Shown here: positions 51,450 to 59,900 of the stretch, in pieces
Layout of the letters: every line of letters starts with the position of its first letter
Numbering within the stretch: the first letter of the stretch is position 1
Assembly (NCBI RefSeq): GCF_005281835.1
Contig: NZ_RZIS01000009.1
Coordinates: 1 to 64,000, forward strand
Direction: 5' to 3'
Length of the DNA: 64,000 bases
Source of the DNA: Vibrio profundi
GTDB lineage: Bacteria; Pseudomonadota; Gammaproteobacteria; Enterobacterales; Vibrionaceae
Translations under genes and position numbers: made by a program
Notes under the pieces: model-generated
The model's database searches: none
Told to the model about the DNA's origin: nothing
Seen by the model: only the letters and a program-made list of their open reading frames with translations

Positions 51450-52655
51450 ATGACTAAAGTGACAACAACAACCTCGCCAACTTCGATGAAATTGAGCAGA
51501 CGAAAGGTACTCAAAGCGCTTGCCGGAGTGAGCGTGAATGCGGCGTTGGGCTTAAGTGCCTTGGCTCCTACTTTATCTTTTGCACAAACGGATTCAAAAA
51601 ACATACTCATATGGATCACGTTACGCGGTGCGATGGACGGATTGAACGTCGTGGTTCCACATGGAGATTCCGACTATCAAAGTCATCGACCAAGCATCCA
51701 TTTAAAGCCGAGTCAGACTAATTCGCTTGATTCGTTCTTTGGTTTACACCCTGCGTTAACCCATACCTATGATCTGTACCAAAAGGGTGAGGCGGCTTTC
51801 ATTCATGCAGCGGCTACACAATATCGTTCGCGTTCTCATTTTGATGGGCAAAAAGTATTAGAAAACGGTACAAGCGATCCTTATGAGAGAACAGGCTGGC
51901 TTAATCGAGCAATACAAATTCATGATCGTTTTGAAGCAATTGCAATAGATTCTGGTTCCCCACTTATTCTGCAGGGCGACAAGCAAGTGAGTAGCTGGTA
52001 CCCAAATAATTTGAAAATGCGCGAACAGCAAGTACAGCTGCTTGAAGAACTTTTTCAAAGTGATGAAAAGCTCTCTGCTAATTTTGAACAAGTGCTGATG
52101 ATCGAGAATATGACGGGAGAATCAGTTAATGGTCGACAATTTAAAGCGCTGGCGACTCAAGCTGGTCACTTTCTGCAGTCTGAAGCTGGACCAAACATAG
52201 CGGTACTGGAATTAGGCGGTTGGGATACGCATTCTGCGCAAGGTTCGGTGCAGGGAAGGCTGGCAAACCAGCTCAAAAAACTCGATATTGGAATAAGTGC
52301 ATTGAAAACAACACTTGGAGATGCTTGGCAACGTACAACGCTTATAGCCGCTAGTGAGTTTGGCCGAACTGTGGAAGAGAATGGAACGAAAGGAACCGAT
52401 CATGGAACGGGGAATGCGTTGATGTTGGCTGGTGGAGCAATAAAAGGTGGTAAGGTTATTGCCAATTGGCCTGGTCTTGCAAAAGCAGACTTGTATCAGG
52501 AGCGGGACTTAAAACCGACAACCAATACCAATGATGTCATTGCAGAAGTTCTGAACCAACATCTCGGCTTCTCCAGTTCTGATATATCTAAGATATTCCC
52601 AGGTTCATCGATTGTAGAACGTGGAGATGCGCTGAAACTCTTTAAGACGAGTTAG
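51450..52655 (+). CDS. DUF1501-family protein with Tat signal
   Basis: The N-terminus has a twin-arginine signal (SRRKVLKALAGVSVNAALGLSALAP, cut near SFA), so the folded product is exported by Tat. The mature part has DUF1501 sulfatase-like features (ILIWITLRGAMDGLNVVVP, RSRSHFDGQKVLENG, GGWDTHSAQG and EFGRTVEENGTKGTDHGTGNAL), with conserved His/Asp residues suggesting a metal site. It is translationally close to the DUF1800 gene; both probably act together on an unknown polymer or ester. Confidence 0.93.
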   Translation: MTKVTTTTSPTSMKLSRRKVLKALAGVSVNAALGLSALAPTLSFAQTDSKNILIWITLRGAMDGLNVVVPHGDSDYQSHRPSIHLKPSQTNSLDSFFGLHPALTHTYDLYQKGEAAFIHAAATQYRSRSHFDGQKVLENGTSDPYERTGWLNRAIQIHDRFEAIAIDSGSPLILQGDKQVSSWYPNNLKMREQQVQLLEELFQSDEKLSANFEQVLMIENMTGESVNGRQFKALATQAGHFLQSEAGPNIAVLELGGWDTHSAQGSVQGRLANQLKKLDIGISALKTTLGDAWQRTTLIAASEFGRTVEENGTKGTDHGTGNALMLAGGAIKGGKVIANWPGLAKADLYQERDLKPTTNTNDVIAEVLNQHLGFSSSDISKIFPGSSIVERGDALKLFKTS

Positions 52656-52701
52656 TTCTGTTTCTTTAATACATTGAACGATAGCGAGATTGCTATAACA
52701 A

Positions 52702-52724
52702 AAAGCCCGCTCATGGCGGGCTTT
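52702..52724 (+). terminator. Terminator hairpin after the DUF1501 gene
   Basis: Arms AAAGCCCGC (52702-52710) and GCGGGCTTT (52716-52724) with a TCATG loop. With A-rich and T-rich flanks, it also faces the convergent gene at 52764. Confidence 0.85.
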
Positions 52725-52763
52725 GTGGTACTTACTTTCCAGCGAAAGGTGTCAAAGTGTGAA

Positions 52764-53537
52764 TTAAAGGTCTTCACCATAAATATCAAATGAAAAATAC
52801 TTCGCGGCGATCTTGTCGTAGGTACCATTTTCGCGAATAGAAACAATCGCTTTATTGAATTTGTCAGCTAATGCCTCGTCACGCTGTCTAAGTGCTAGAG
52901 CCGTTCCTTCACCAATGTAGGCTTTATCGGTCACGGGCTTACCTTTGAACTCAAAGTTCGCACCTTCATTTTTATCTAAAAAGGCCAAGGACAGTTGATC
53001 GGAATTACCAAAGGTAGCGTCAAGTCTTCCATTTTGTAGGTCTAAATAGACTTCATCTTGCCCGGTGTAACGTTTAATCGTTGCCACGCTACCGTATAGG
53101 TCGGTGACGTAACGATCATGGATTGTCCCTTGTTGTACACCGATGGTTTTGTCTTCAAGCCCTGTGTTATCAATGCTAAAAGCGGCAGATTTCAAAGCGA
53201 CAAAACGAGCGGGGGTTTGGTAGTACTTATTGGTAAACAGTACTTTTTGCTTACGCTCATCGGTAATTCTCATTGACGCCATAATGACGTCTGACTTGCG
53301 TGCCAACAGGCTAGGTATAAGCGCATCCCAACTTTGCGAAACCCATGTACACTCTAATTTAGCTTCAGCACATAAAGCGTCTGCGATTTCGATGTCGAAA
53401 CCTACGGGTTTACCTTCACTATTTTTATAGTTGAATGGTGGATAGGTAAAATCGGAAGCTAATCTGACTTCCTTCGCCTGAACTGCTGAACAGAGTAATG
53501 TAGTGGCACATGCAATGCCTAACGCGAATTTCTTCAT
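52764..53537 (-). CDS. Periplasmic amino-acid-binding protein (HisJ/ArgT-like)
   Basis: A signal peptide (1-21, ending AVQA) and a class II solute-binding fold (SBP_bac_3), with FTYPPFNYKNSEGKPVGFDIEIADALC, the typical ligand-binding start, and GVQQGTIHDRYV. The pattern CTWVSQSWDALIPSLLARKSDVIMASMRIT is that of basic amino-acid or histidine binders. ATG 53537 overlaps the preceding hisC stop (ATGA), so the two are translated together. No permease or ATPase genes are nearby; it either shares a transporter elsewhere or serves a sensor. Confidence 0.9.
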   Translation of the reverse strand: MKKFALGIACATTLLCSAVQAKEVRLASDFTYPPFNYKNSEGKPVGFDIEIADALCAEAKLECTWVSQSWDALIPSLLARKSDVIMASMRITDERKQKVLFTNKYYQTPARFVALKSAAFSIDNTGLEDKTIGVQQGTIHDRYVTDLYGSVATIKRYTGQDEVYLDLQNGRLDATFGNSDQLSLAFLDKNEGANFEFKGKPVTDKAYIGEGTALALRQRDEALADKFNKAIVSIRENGTYDKIAAKYFSFDIYGEDL

Positions 53538-54634
53538 TTTGTCGTTCCTTGTTGAGGTTTTACAGTACCGTTTTTTGAGTACTGAGTCAGCGTTTCTAAG
53601 ACTTCTTGCATACTTTCTTTTGAACCAATACTGATTCTCACACAATGCTGTAGGGCAGGTTCATGATGCTGATTTCGAGTGACAATTCCGTTCTCTTTCA
53701 AAGCTTCAAACAAATCAAAGTCTTGCTTAACTTTCAGTAACACGAAATTCGTCGACGAAGGGTAAACCTGTTCGATGAAGTCAAATTCTTTTAATGAGGT
53801 TCTGAACTGCTCGCGAATGGCTATCAGGTTTTGTGTCGCAGTCATTACCTTGTCAATGCCTTCGCTAGAGAGCGCATCCAATACAATTTTTGAAGAGCAA
53901 TCCGGCATAGGATACGGAGGCACTAGCTTCGCTACGTAACTCATGGCTTCCGTGCTTGCCAGAATAAAACCGCATCTTACTGCAGCTAAGCCAAAGGCTT
54001 TGGAAAGCGTGCGAATAACGATCAAGTTCGGATATTGATCAATCAGATCAGCCACACTTGTGCTTAGTTCAAATTCAATGTAAGCCTCGTCCACCACAAC
54101 CAGTGAGTTGTCTTTCGTTCCTTCTAAAATTTGGATGATGTCGGGTTTGGGAATGACATTACCCGTAGGGTTGTTCGGCGAACAAAGAAAGACGATATTG
54201 GTTTGTGGTGATTGCTTAATGATTTGTTCAACATCTAGGTTGAAGTCACTTTTAAGTGGGACATCAACCGTTTCGATGGCGAGTGCATCGGAACAAAACT
54301 GGTACATCGCGTAGGTAGGTGAGCAAATAAGAATCTTGTCTTTACCTGGCTGACAGAAGGTGCGAATAATTAAATCTATCGCTTCATCAGCGCCTCTAAC
54401 CGCCATGGTGCCTACCTCTAGATTTAGGTAGTTCTGATAAGCTTTACAGATATCTTGTGGCAGAAAGTCTGGATAGCGATTGTAACTAAGATCGTTAGCT
54501 CCTAAGCCTAAGGACTGTTCCAGTTCATTTGCGTTTAGCCAGATCCTTCCATCGCCGCCAATTCGTCTAGCGGATTGATAAGGTATTAATTTTTTTACCG
54601 CCTCTGGGACGAGTTTAGCAATGCAATCAGTCAA
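53534..54634 (-). CDS. hisC: Histidinol-phosphate aminotransferase paralogue (class II)
   Basis: A PLP-dependent aminotransferase of 366 residues. Visible landmarks are the ammonium/PLP pocket (SPNNPTGNVIPKPD), the aspartate strand (VVVDEAYIEF) and the lysine-carrying segment (RTLSKAFGLAAVRCGF). The HisC subgroup pattern (LNANELEQSLGL, YNRYPD) is clear. It sits with an amino-acid-binding protein and a LysR gene rather than in a histidine operon, so it is probably a catabolic or alternative-substrate paralogue. It overlaps the next gene by four bases. Confidence 0.88.
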   Translation of the reverse strand: MTDCIAKLVPEAVKKLIPYQSARRIGGDGRIWLNANELEQSLGLGANDLSYNRYPDFLPQDICKAYQNYLNLEVGTMAVRGADEAIDLIIRTFCQPGKDKILICSPTYAMYQFCSDALAIETVDVPLKSDFNLDVEQIIKQSPQTNIVFLCSPNNPTGNVIPKPDIIQILEGTKDNSLVVVDEAYIEFELSTSVADLIDQYPNLIVIRTLSKAFGLAAVRCGFILASTEAMSYVAKLVPPYPMPDCSSKIVLDALSSEGIDKVMTATQNLIAIREQFRTSLKEFDFIEQVYPSSTNFVLLKVKQDFDLFEALKENGIVTRNQHHEPALQHCVRISIGSKESMQEVLETLTQYSKNGTVKPQQGTTK

Positions 54635-54814
54635 TTTACTTTCCTTGAATACACTTACTCTTAGCTTTAATGTGACTTGTTAGTCATTTTATCGAGTAAA
54701 TATGGCGTTTATAATCATAAGTATTGCTTGAATATATTTAGTTAAACAAAAGGGACTTGAAATAAGAATCGAAATAAACGCATACTAGCCATGAATTTAT
54801 TGCATGGCTGATTT

Positions 54815-55708
54815 ATGAAGAAGCACTTACCATCAACTAAAGCATTACAATCTTTCGTTGCGACAGCTGACCAACTTAACTTCACTCACGCGGCAAATGA
54901 GTTGAATTTGACTCAAGGCGCGGTTAGTCGACAAATCCAATCACTTGAAGAGTATGTGGGAGGAGAACTGTTTTACCGACACGCGCGAGGTCTAACGCTC
55001 ACAGCGAAAGGTGAGATGTTATTGCCGCTAGTCAAAGTTTCAATATCTCAGCTGCAGTCCGCGTTGGCTCAAGTATCAGACTCGCCTTCGAAAATTCGCT
55101 TGAATGCACCAAGTTGTATTACTTCTTGGCTATTACCACGACTTATGGCATTTCAAGAAGCATTTCCAGATATCGATGTGGAGCTGACCTCGTCAATAAA
55201 ACAGGTATTTGAACCTAACTTCGACCCGTTTGATGCGGTCATCATCTATGACAAAACGCCTAAGCACCCATCTTGCATTAGTCATTTACTGTTTGAAGAG
55301 CAACTAGCGCCAATCTGCCAGCCACAACTGATCAAACCTAACCATCAAAGCGATCCGCTGACTTTGGTTATCGAACCACAGTACTTGAACCTTTACCCTT
55401 GGCTTCATGCCAATGCGGAACAAAGTGACTGGAATCTATGGCTAAGGCACATCGACCAAGTAAACTTGACGAACAAAGCGAATCAAAACTTCGCGACACT
55501 TGATCAAGCGATGAATGCGGCGATTCAAGGCTTCGGTATTGCGATAGGGGATGTCACGTTGGCTGAACACGATCTAAAGTTGAAGCGAGTGGTGACTGTG
55601 AGTGATGAAACGGTTTTCTCGGGGTGTGGTTATTACCTAATTCAACCCAAAAATAGACAGTCTAGTTCGCTCACTACATTAGTGGATTGGTTAATAAATA
55701 ATGACTGA
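54815..55708 (+). CDS. LysR-type regulator, GcvA/AmpR-like
   Basis: An N-terminal winged helix (residues 6-65; TKALQSFVATADQLNFTHAANELNLTQGAVSRQIQSLE) and an effector domain (about 90-290; the NAPSCITSWLLPRLMAFQEAFPDIDVEL stretch is typical of the GcvA-like group). The gene is divergent from hisC (about 180 bases), and its likely role is control of the hisC-binding-protein operon. The ligand may be the amino acid handled by that operon. It has no other neighbour on its strand. Confidence 0.92.
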   Translation: MKKHLPSTKALQSFVATADQLNFTHAANELNLTQGAVSRQIQSLEEYVGGELFYRHARGLTLTAKGEMLLPLVKVSISQLQSALAQVSDSPSKIRLNAPSCITSWLLPRLMAFQEAFPDIDVELTSSIKQVFEPNFDPFDAVIIYDKTPKHPSCISHLLFEEQLAPICQPQLIKPNHQSDPLTLVIEPQYLNLYPWLHANAEQSDWNLWLRHIDQVNLTNKANQNFATLDQAMNAAIQGFGIAIGDVTLAEHDLKLKRVVTVSDETVFSGCGYYLIQPKNRQSSSLTTLVDWLINND

Positions 55709-55795
55709 AAACTCAAACCTTGCTTCAAAGAAAAAGTGAGATTTTGATATAGAAATAATACCTATAACTCATTGTTTGCATAAACTTTATCTATA

Positions 55796-55815
55796 ATTCG
55801 CAAAATGGGAAAAGC
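55796..55815 (+). promoter_or_regulatory. Weak match to the regulon motif before the HD-GYP operon
   Basis: The region includes CGCAAAATGG, ten bases of the consensus core, but lacks the leading TGG and ends GAAAAG instead of TAAGT. It lies about 60 bases before the HD-GYP gene start, the same spacing as real copies. It may be a degenerate site or chance similarity. Confidence 0.25.
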
Positions 55816-55875
55816 GCTTCTACACTCAAAATGAATTTCTAGTTAATTCATAGTGTTGTAGTGAGGAAGGGCTGA

Positions 55876-56898
55876 ATGACCAACAAAGCGACGGTGTTAA
55901 TTGTTGATGACACACCAGAAAACCTTGATGTACTAACGGGGCTACTCAAAGATACTTACCAAGTTAAAGCGGCTAAGAACGGCACAGTGGCGATCAAACT
56001 GGCGCAAATGAACCCAAAGCCTGATTTGATCCTCCTCGACATCATGATGCCTGACTTAGACGGCTATCAAGTCTGTGAGATTTTAAAGTCTCAACCGGAT
56101 ACTGCCCATATTCCGATCATTTTCGTGACTGCTAAAATCTCGCCTGAAGACGAAGTTAAAGGCCTATCGTTAGGCGCGGTCGATTACATTACAAAGCCGA
56201 TTACTCCTGCCATTGCCTTACAGCGTGTACAAACCCACTTATCTTTGTATAACCAGCAACAAGCTTTGTATTTAAAAGTTAAAGAGCAAACCGCCGAAAT
56301 AAATCACAGCAAAATTGAAATGGTGAAACGCTTAGGCCGAGCTGCGGAATATAAAGATAACGAAACAGGGATGCATGTATTGCGTATGAGCCATTATTGT
56401 CACGTACTGGCATTAGCCGTCGGCATGACAATGGAAGATGCGGATACACTGCGTGAAGCTGCGCCAATGCACGATATTGGAAAAATTGGTATTCCTGATG
56501 CTGTGCTTCTAAAACCCGGAAAATTAGATGCTGATGAATGGTCAGTGATGCAAACACACGTCAATATTGGTGTGGATATCCTTGGTGATACCTCAGGTTC
56601 CAAATTACTTGAAATGGCTGCCGATGTTGCTCAATCTCACCATGAGAAATGGAATGGTAAAGGCTACCCGAATGGCTTATCAGGCAACGACATTCCGCTA
56701 GTTGCTCGCATTGCTGCGGTCGCTGACGTCTTTGACGCATTAACATCAGAGCGTCCGTATAAAAAGGCGTGGACTGTCGAAGACACATTTGCTCTGTTGT
56801 TAGAAGAGAAGGGTGAACATTTCGACCCTCAACTCGTCGATCTCTTTATCAACCATTTACCTGAAATCCTAGAGATCAAGGATCGCTTTAAGGACTAA
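55876..56898 (+). CDS. Response regulator with HD-GYP c-di-GMP phosphodiesterase
   Basis: A receiver domain (about 5-125; acidic pocket Asp11-Asp12, phosphoacceptor Asp55 in LLDIMMPDLDGYQ, and the TK lysine in TKPITP) is joined to an HD-GYP domain (about 150-335). The HD-GYP signature is complete: HDIGKIGIPD and HHEKWNGKGYPNGL. It should break down c-di-GMP when phosphorylated. It precedes the hybrid kinase by five bases, so the kinase is its likely partner. The opposite activity is in the diguanylate cyclase at 21932. Confidence 0.95.
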   Translation: MTNKATVLIVDDTPENLDVLTGLLKDTYQVKAAKNGTVAIKLAQMNPKPDLILLDIMMPDLDGYQVCEILKSQPDTAHIPIIFVTAKISPEDEVKGLSLGAVDYITKPITPAIALQRVQTHLSLYNQQQALYLKVKEQTAEINHSKIEMVKRLGRAAEYKDNETGMHVLRMSHYCHVLALAVGMTMEDADTLREAAPMHDIGKIGIPDAVLLKPGKLDADEWSVMQTHVNIGVDILGDTSGSKLLEMAADVAQSHHEKWNGKGYPNGLSGNDIPLVARIAAVADVFDALTSERPYKKAWTVEDTFALLLEEKGEHFDPQLVDLFINHLPEILEIKDRFKD

Positions 56899-56903
56899 GC
56901 GCT

Positions 56904-59900
56904 ATGCGTAACGCTATTATCCAGCCGCTAATCGTGTTCGCGATTAGCTTTATGTTTTCTGTCTCTCTTTATGCCAAAACGTCGATAGATTTCACTCAGT
57001 CTGAACAAGATTGGATGGAGAGTAATCAAAAGATATCGGTCTTGGTGAGGGGGGATAAATACCCTTATATGTTCATCAACTCAAAGGGGGAGATCGATGG
57101 CATCATTCCGGAGTTTATGGATGAATTGACCGCATTAGCAGGGGTAGGTGTGGATTACGAACTAGTGAAAAACACACACCAAGCCAAAATGATGCTGCAG
57201 AACGGCCAAGCAGATATTTATCCACTTAGTTTTCCGTTTAATCCTGAATTTTCAGAACTTCTTTATTCAACGCCATTTTTGCCTTACCAGAGACAACTCA
57301 TTACTCGCTCGTCAGAAACCAAAGTTGTGAACGTGACTCAACTTAGAGACAAAACCATTGGGGTCGTCAAAGGGGCGGAAATGACGAAATGGTTTAAAAG
57401 TCATTACCCAAGAGTGAAAACAATTGAGTTTGCGACAGATAAAGCGGCGATAACGGCAGTATCGAAAGGAAAAGTGTTTGGTGTGATAACCGAGATTGTT
57501 GCAGCAATGGATCTGGCTGAAAAGCTTCGTTTTGATAACCTGAAACCAAACAGCTCGATTCAAGGCTGGACACAGCCACAAGCTAGCTTAGCGATCTCTC
57601 AACATTCTGCGACGCTAAATAGCATTATGAATAAGGCGCTGGCTGAACTGAGCTATGCGACTCAAAATCATATCTTGAGCTTCTGGCTCAAAGACAACCC
57701 ATATCGAATGAAAGTAGATGGTGCTTTCGATTATGGTAATCCACCTTACATGTATGCAGACTCTCCAACACTAGGCCTTGAATATTCATTTCTTCAGAAA
57801 GTGTTTAACAACATGGGCTATCAGCTTGGTGAGATAAAGCGAGCACCGATTTCGACTAGAGAAAGTATTTTTAACAGTGATTCTAGCTTGGAGTTTAATT
57901 CTGGACTCACCACCTTAGTTCAGGATGATGGCAGGCTATATTCCGATCCGATTTTGGAAATCGAATATGTCGCGATAACACTGCAAGCAAGAGAGATTGA
58001 TTTGTCCGCTATGGGTATTCAAGGCGAGTTAGCGGTAGGTTCTATATTGCAAGATGGCGCGTCACCGAGTCGCAAGGCGTTTGAAGCGTTTAGCGAAATG
58101 GTGACACCAAAAGTCAGTATGGATTTCTCTTCATTAAAAGACAGCTTTGAAGCTCTAGTTAACAATGGTGTTGATGTCGTTGTTGTTGAAAAGCGCGTTT
58201 TGGAATGGTTTCTAGAACACGAAAGTTCATTAGATCGAAGTGCGATTCACATCCATAGAGAATTCAGTCAAATGTTTCCTATCTATATGGAATTTAGGGA
58301 TGAGATCTTAAGAGACAAATTCAATGCTTCGATTAAAGACATCAACGCCAATGGACAGAAGCTTAGAAAGTTTTTCGATGAGCATATTGAGTCTGATTAC
58401 CGACCGCAGCTCAGGCGCACCGACATCCTAGCTCAGTTGGTCGCCTATTACCTCTATTCAAACAATATTGATGGGTTGGATAATCTGTTTCAGATATTCG
58501 ATTTGTCTCAGGATATTGCTGCAATTGAAATTTACGATGAGAAGCAAGAACGTAAGCTCTATAGCGTTCTTTCGACCTCTCAAGGATTCGTGTCGGATGC
58601 GTATTTCGATACGTCTCAGTTTGTGAGCGTATTGAAGGACAGTGTTTACCTGACTGAAAGTGGGCCTCTGACCGTCGGTAAGGTGAAATTCTATTTTGAT
58701 TCACACACTACAGATAATGGATACGCTTACTTGCCTTCTTTAAGTTTGTTCAGTGCGCTGAGTGACAATGAACTGAGCTATGTGACCAAAATTTATCAGG
58801 CGAATGACTTAACTGGACAGATACTTAACCTTACCCCAAGTGAGATCGAGTGGATCAAAGCCAACCCGATTCAAAAAGTTGGGGTAGACCCAAAAGCGTT
58901 ACCTTATGAAGCGTTTAATGACAGTGGGAAATATGTCGGCGTGCTGGCTGATTTTCTTAAGCTGATCGAATCTAAAACTGGTTTGAAATTTGAACCTCAG
59001 TTAGTGAGTAACTGGGATGAAACGGTGGAATTAGGTGCACAACGTGAGGTTTCTATGATCTCTGCAGCGCTAGAAAATCAATCGTTCCTAATTGATTACG
59101 AGCCTAGCGTAGGGTTGGTTTCGAATTCTTTGGCGATAGGTTCAAAATCAGACATTAGTGGTCTAGTGATTGCCGACTTAGTTGACTGGAAAGTTGGTAT
59201 TTTAAAGGGAGCATCAAATACTGAAGCCATCATGACGAGCTACCCCCAAGTGGATTGGGTGCTAGTAGACAACACCATGCAAGGGCTTGATTTGGTCGAA
59301 AATAACGATCTCGATGCCATGCTGGATACGATCCATGTTCTTAATTATCTGATTAATGTGAACAACCTACGGACAATGCGAGTGGTGGGTCGCTCAGACT
59401 ATAAAGTGACGCCAACTTTTCATGTATTACGTACCGAACCAATACTCCACAACATTCTTGATAAGGCAATCGAATCGATTCCTCAGCAAGATAAAAACGA
59501 TATCGTTAAGAAATGGACTGCACCGAAATACATCGATAAAACCAACTATCAACTGATCTACACTGTGATTGGCTTTTCAGTGTTGTTTATTTTGATCAGT
59601 GCTGTTTGGAATCGTCGACTGAAAGCGCAAGTGGAGCACACTAAGAAAGCCCGTGCTGAGGCCGAGCACCTACAAGAGCAAATGTTTGGTGTGCTGAAAG
59701 CTTCACCTATCGCTGCTGCAATTATCCAAGATGAGCGGGTGATATACACCAATGAACGTGCGCTAGAACTGTTCAAGCTGGATAAAGAGTATGTCGAAGA
59801 TCTCAACGTGGAATCGATTTACCCAGATCCTGCGGTTCGCGAAGAGATCTATCAGGAAATGATTTCCAATGAAAGGGTGGTGAACAAAGAGCTAGAATTG

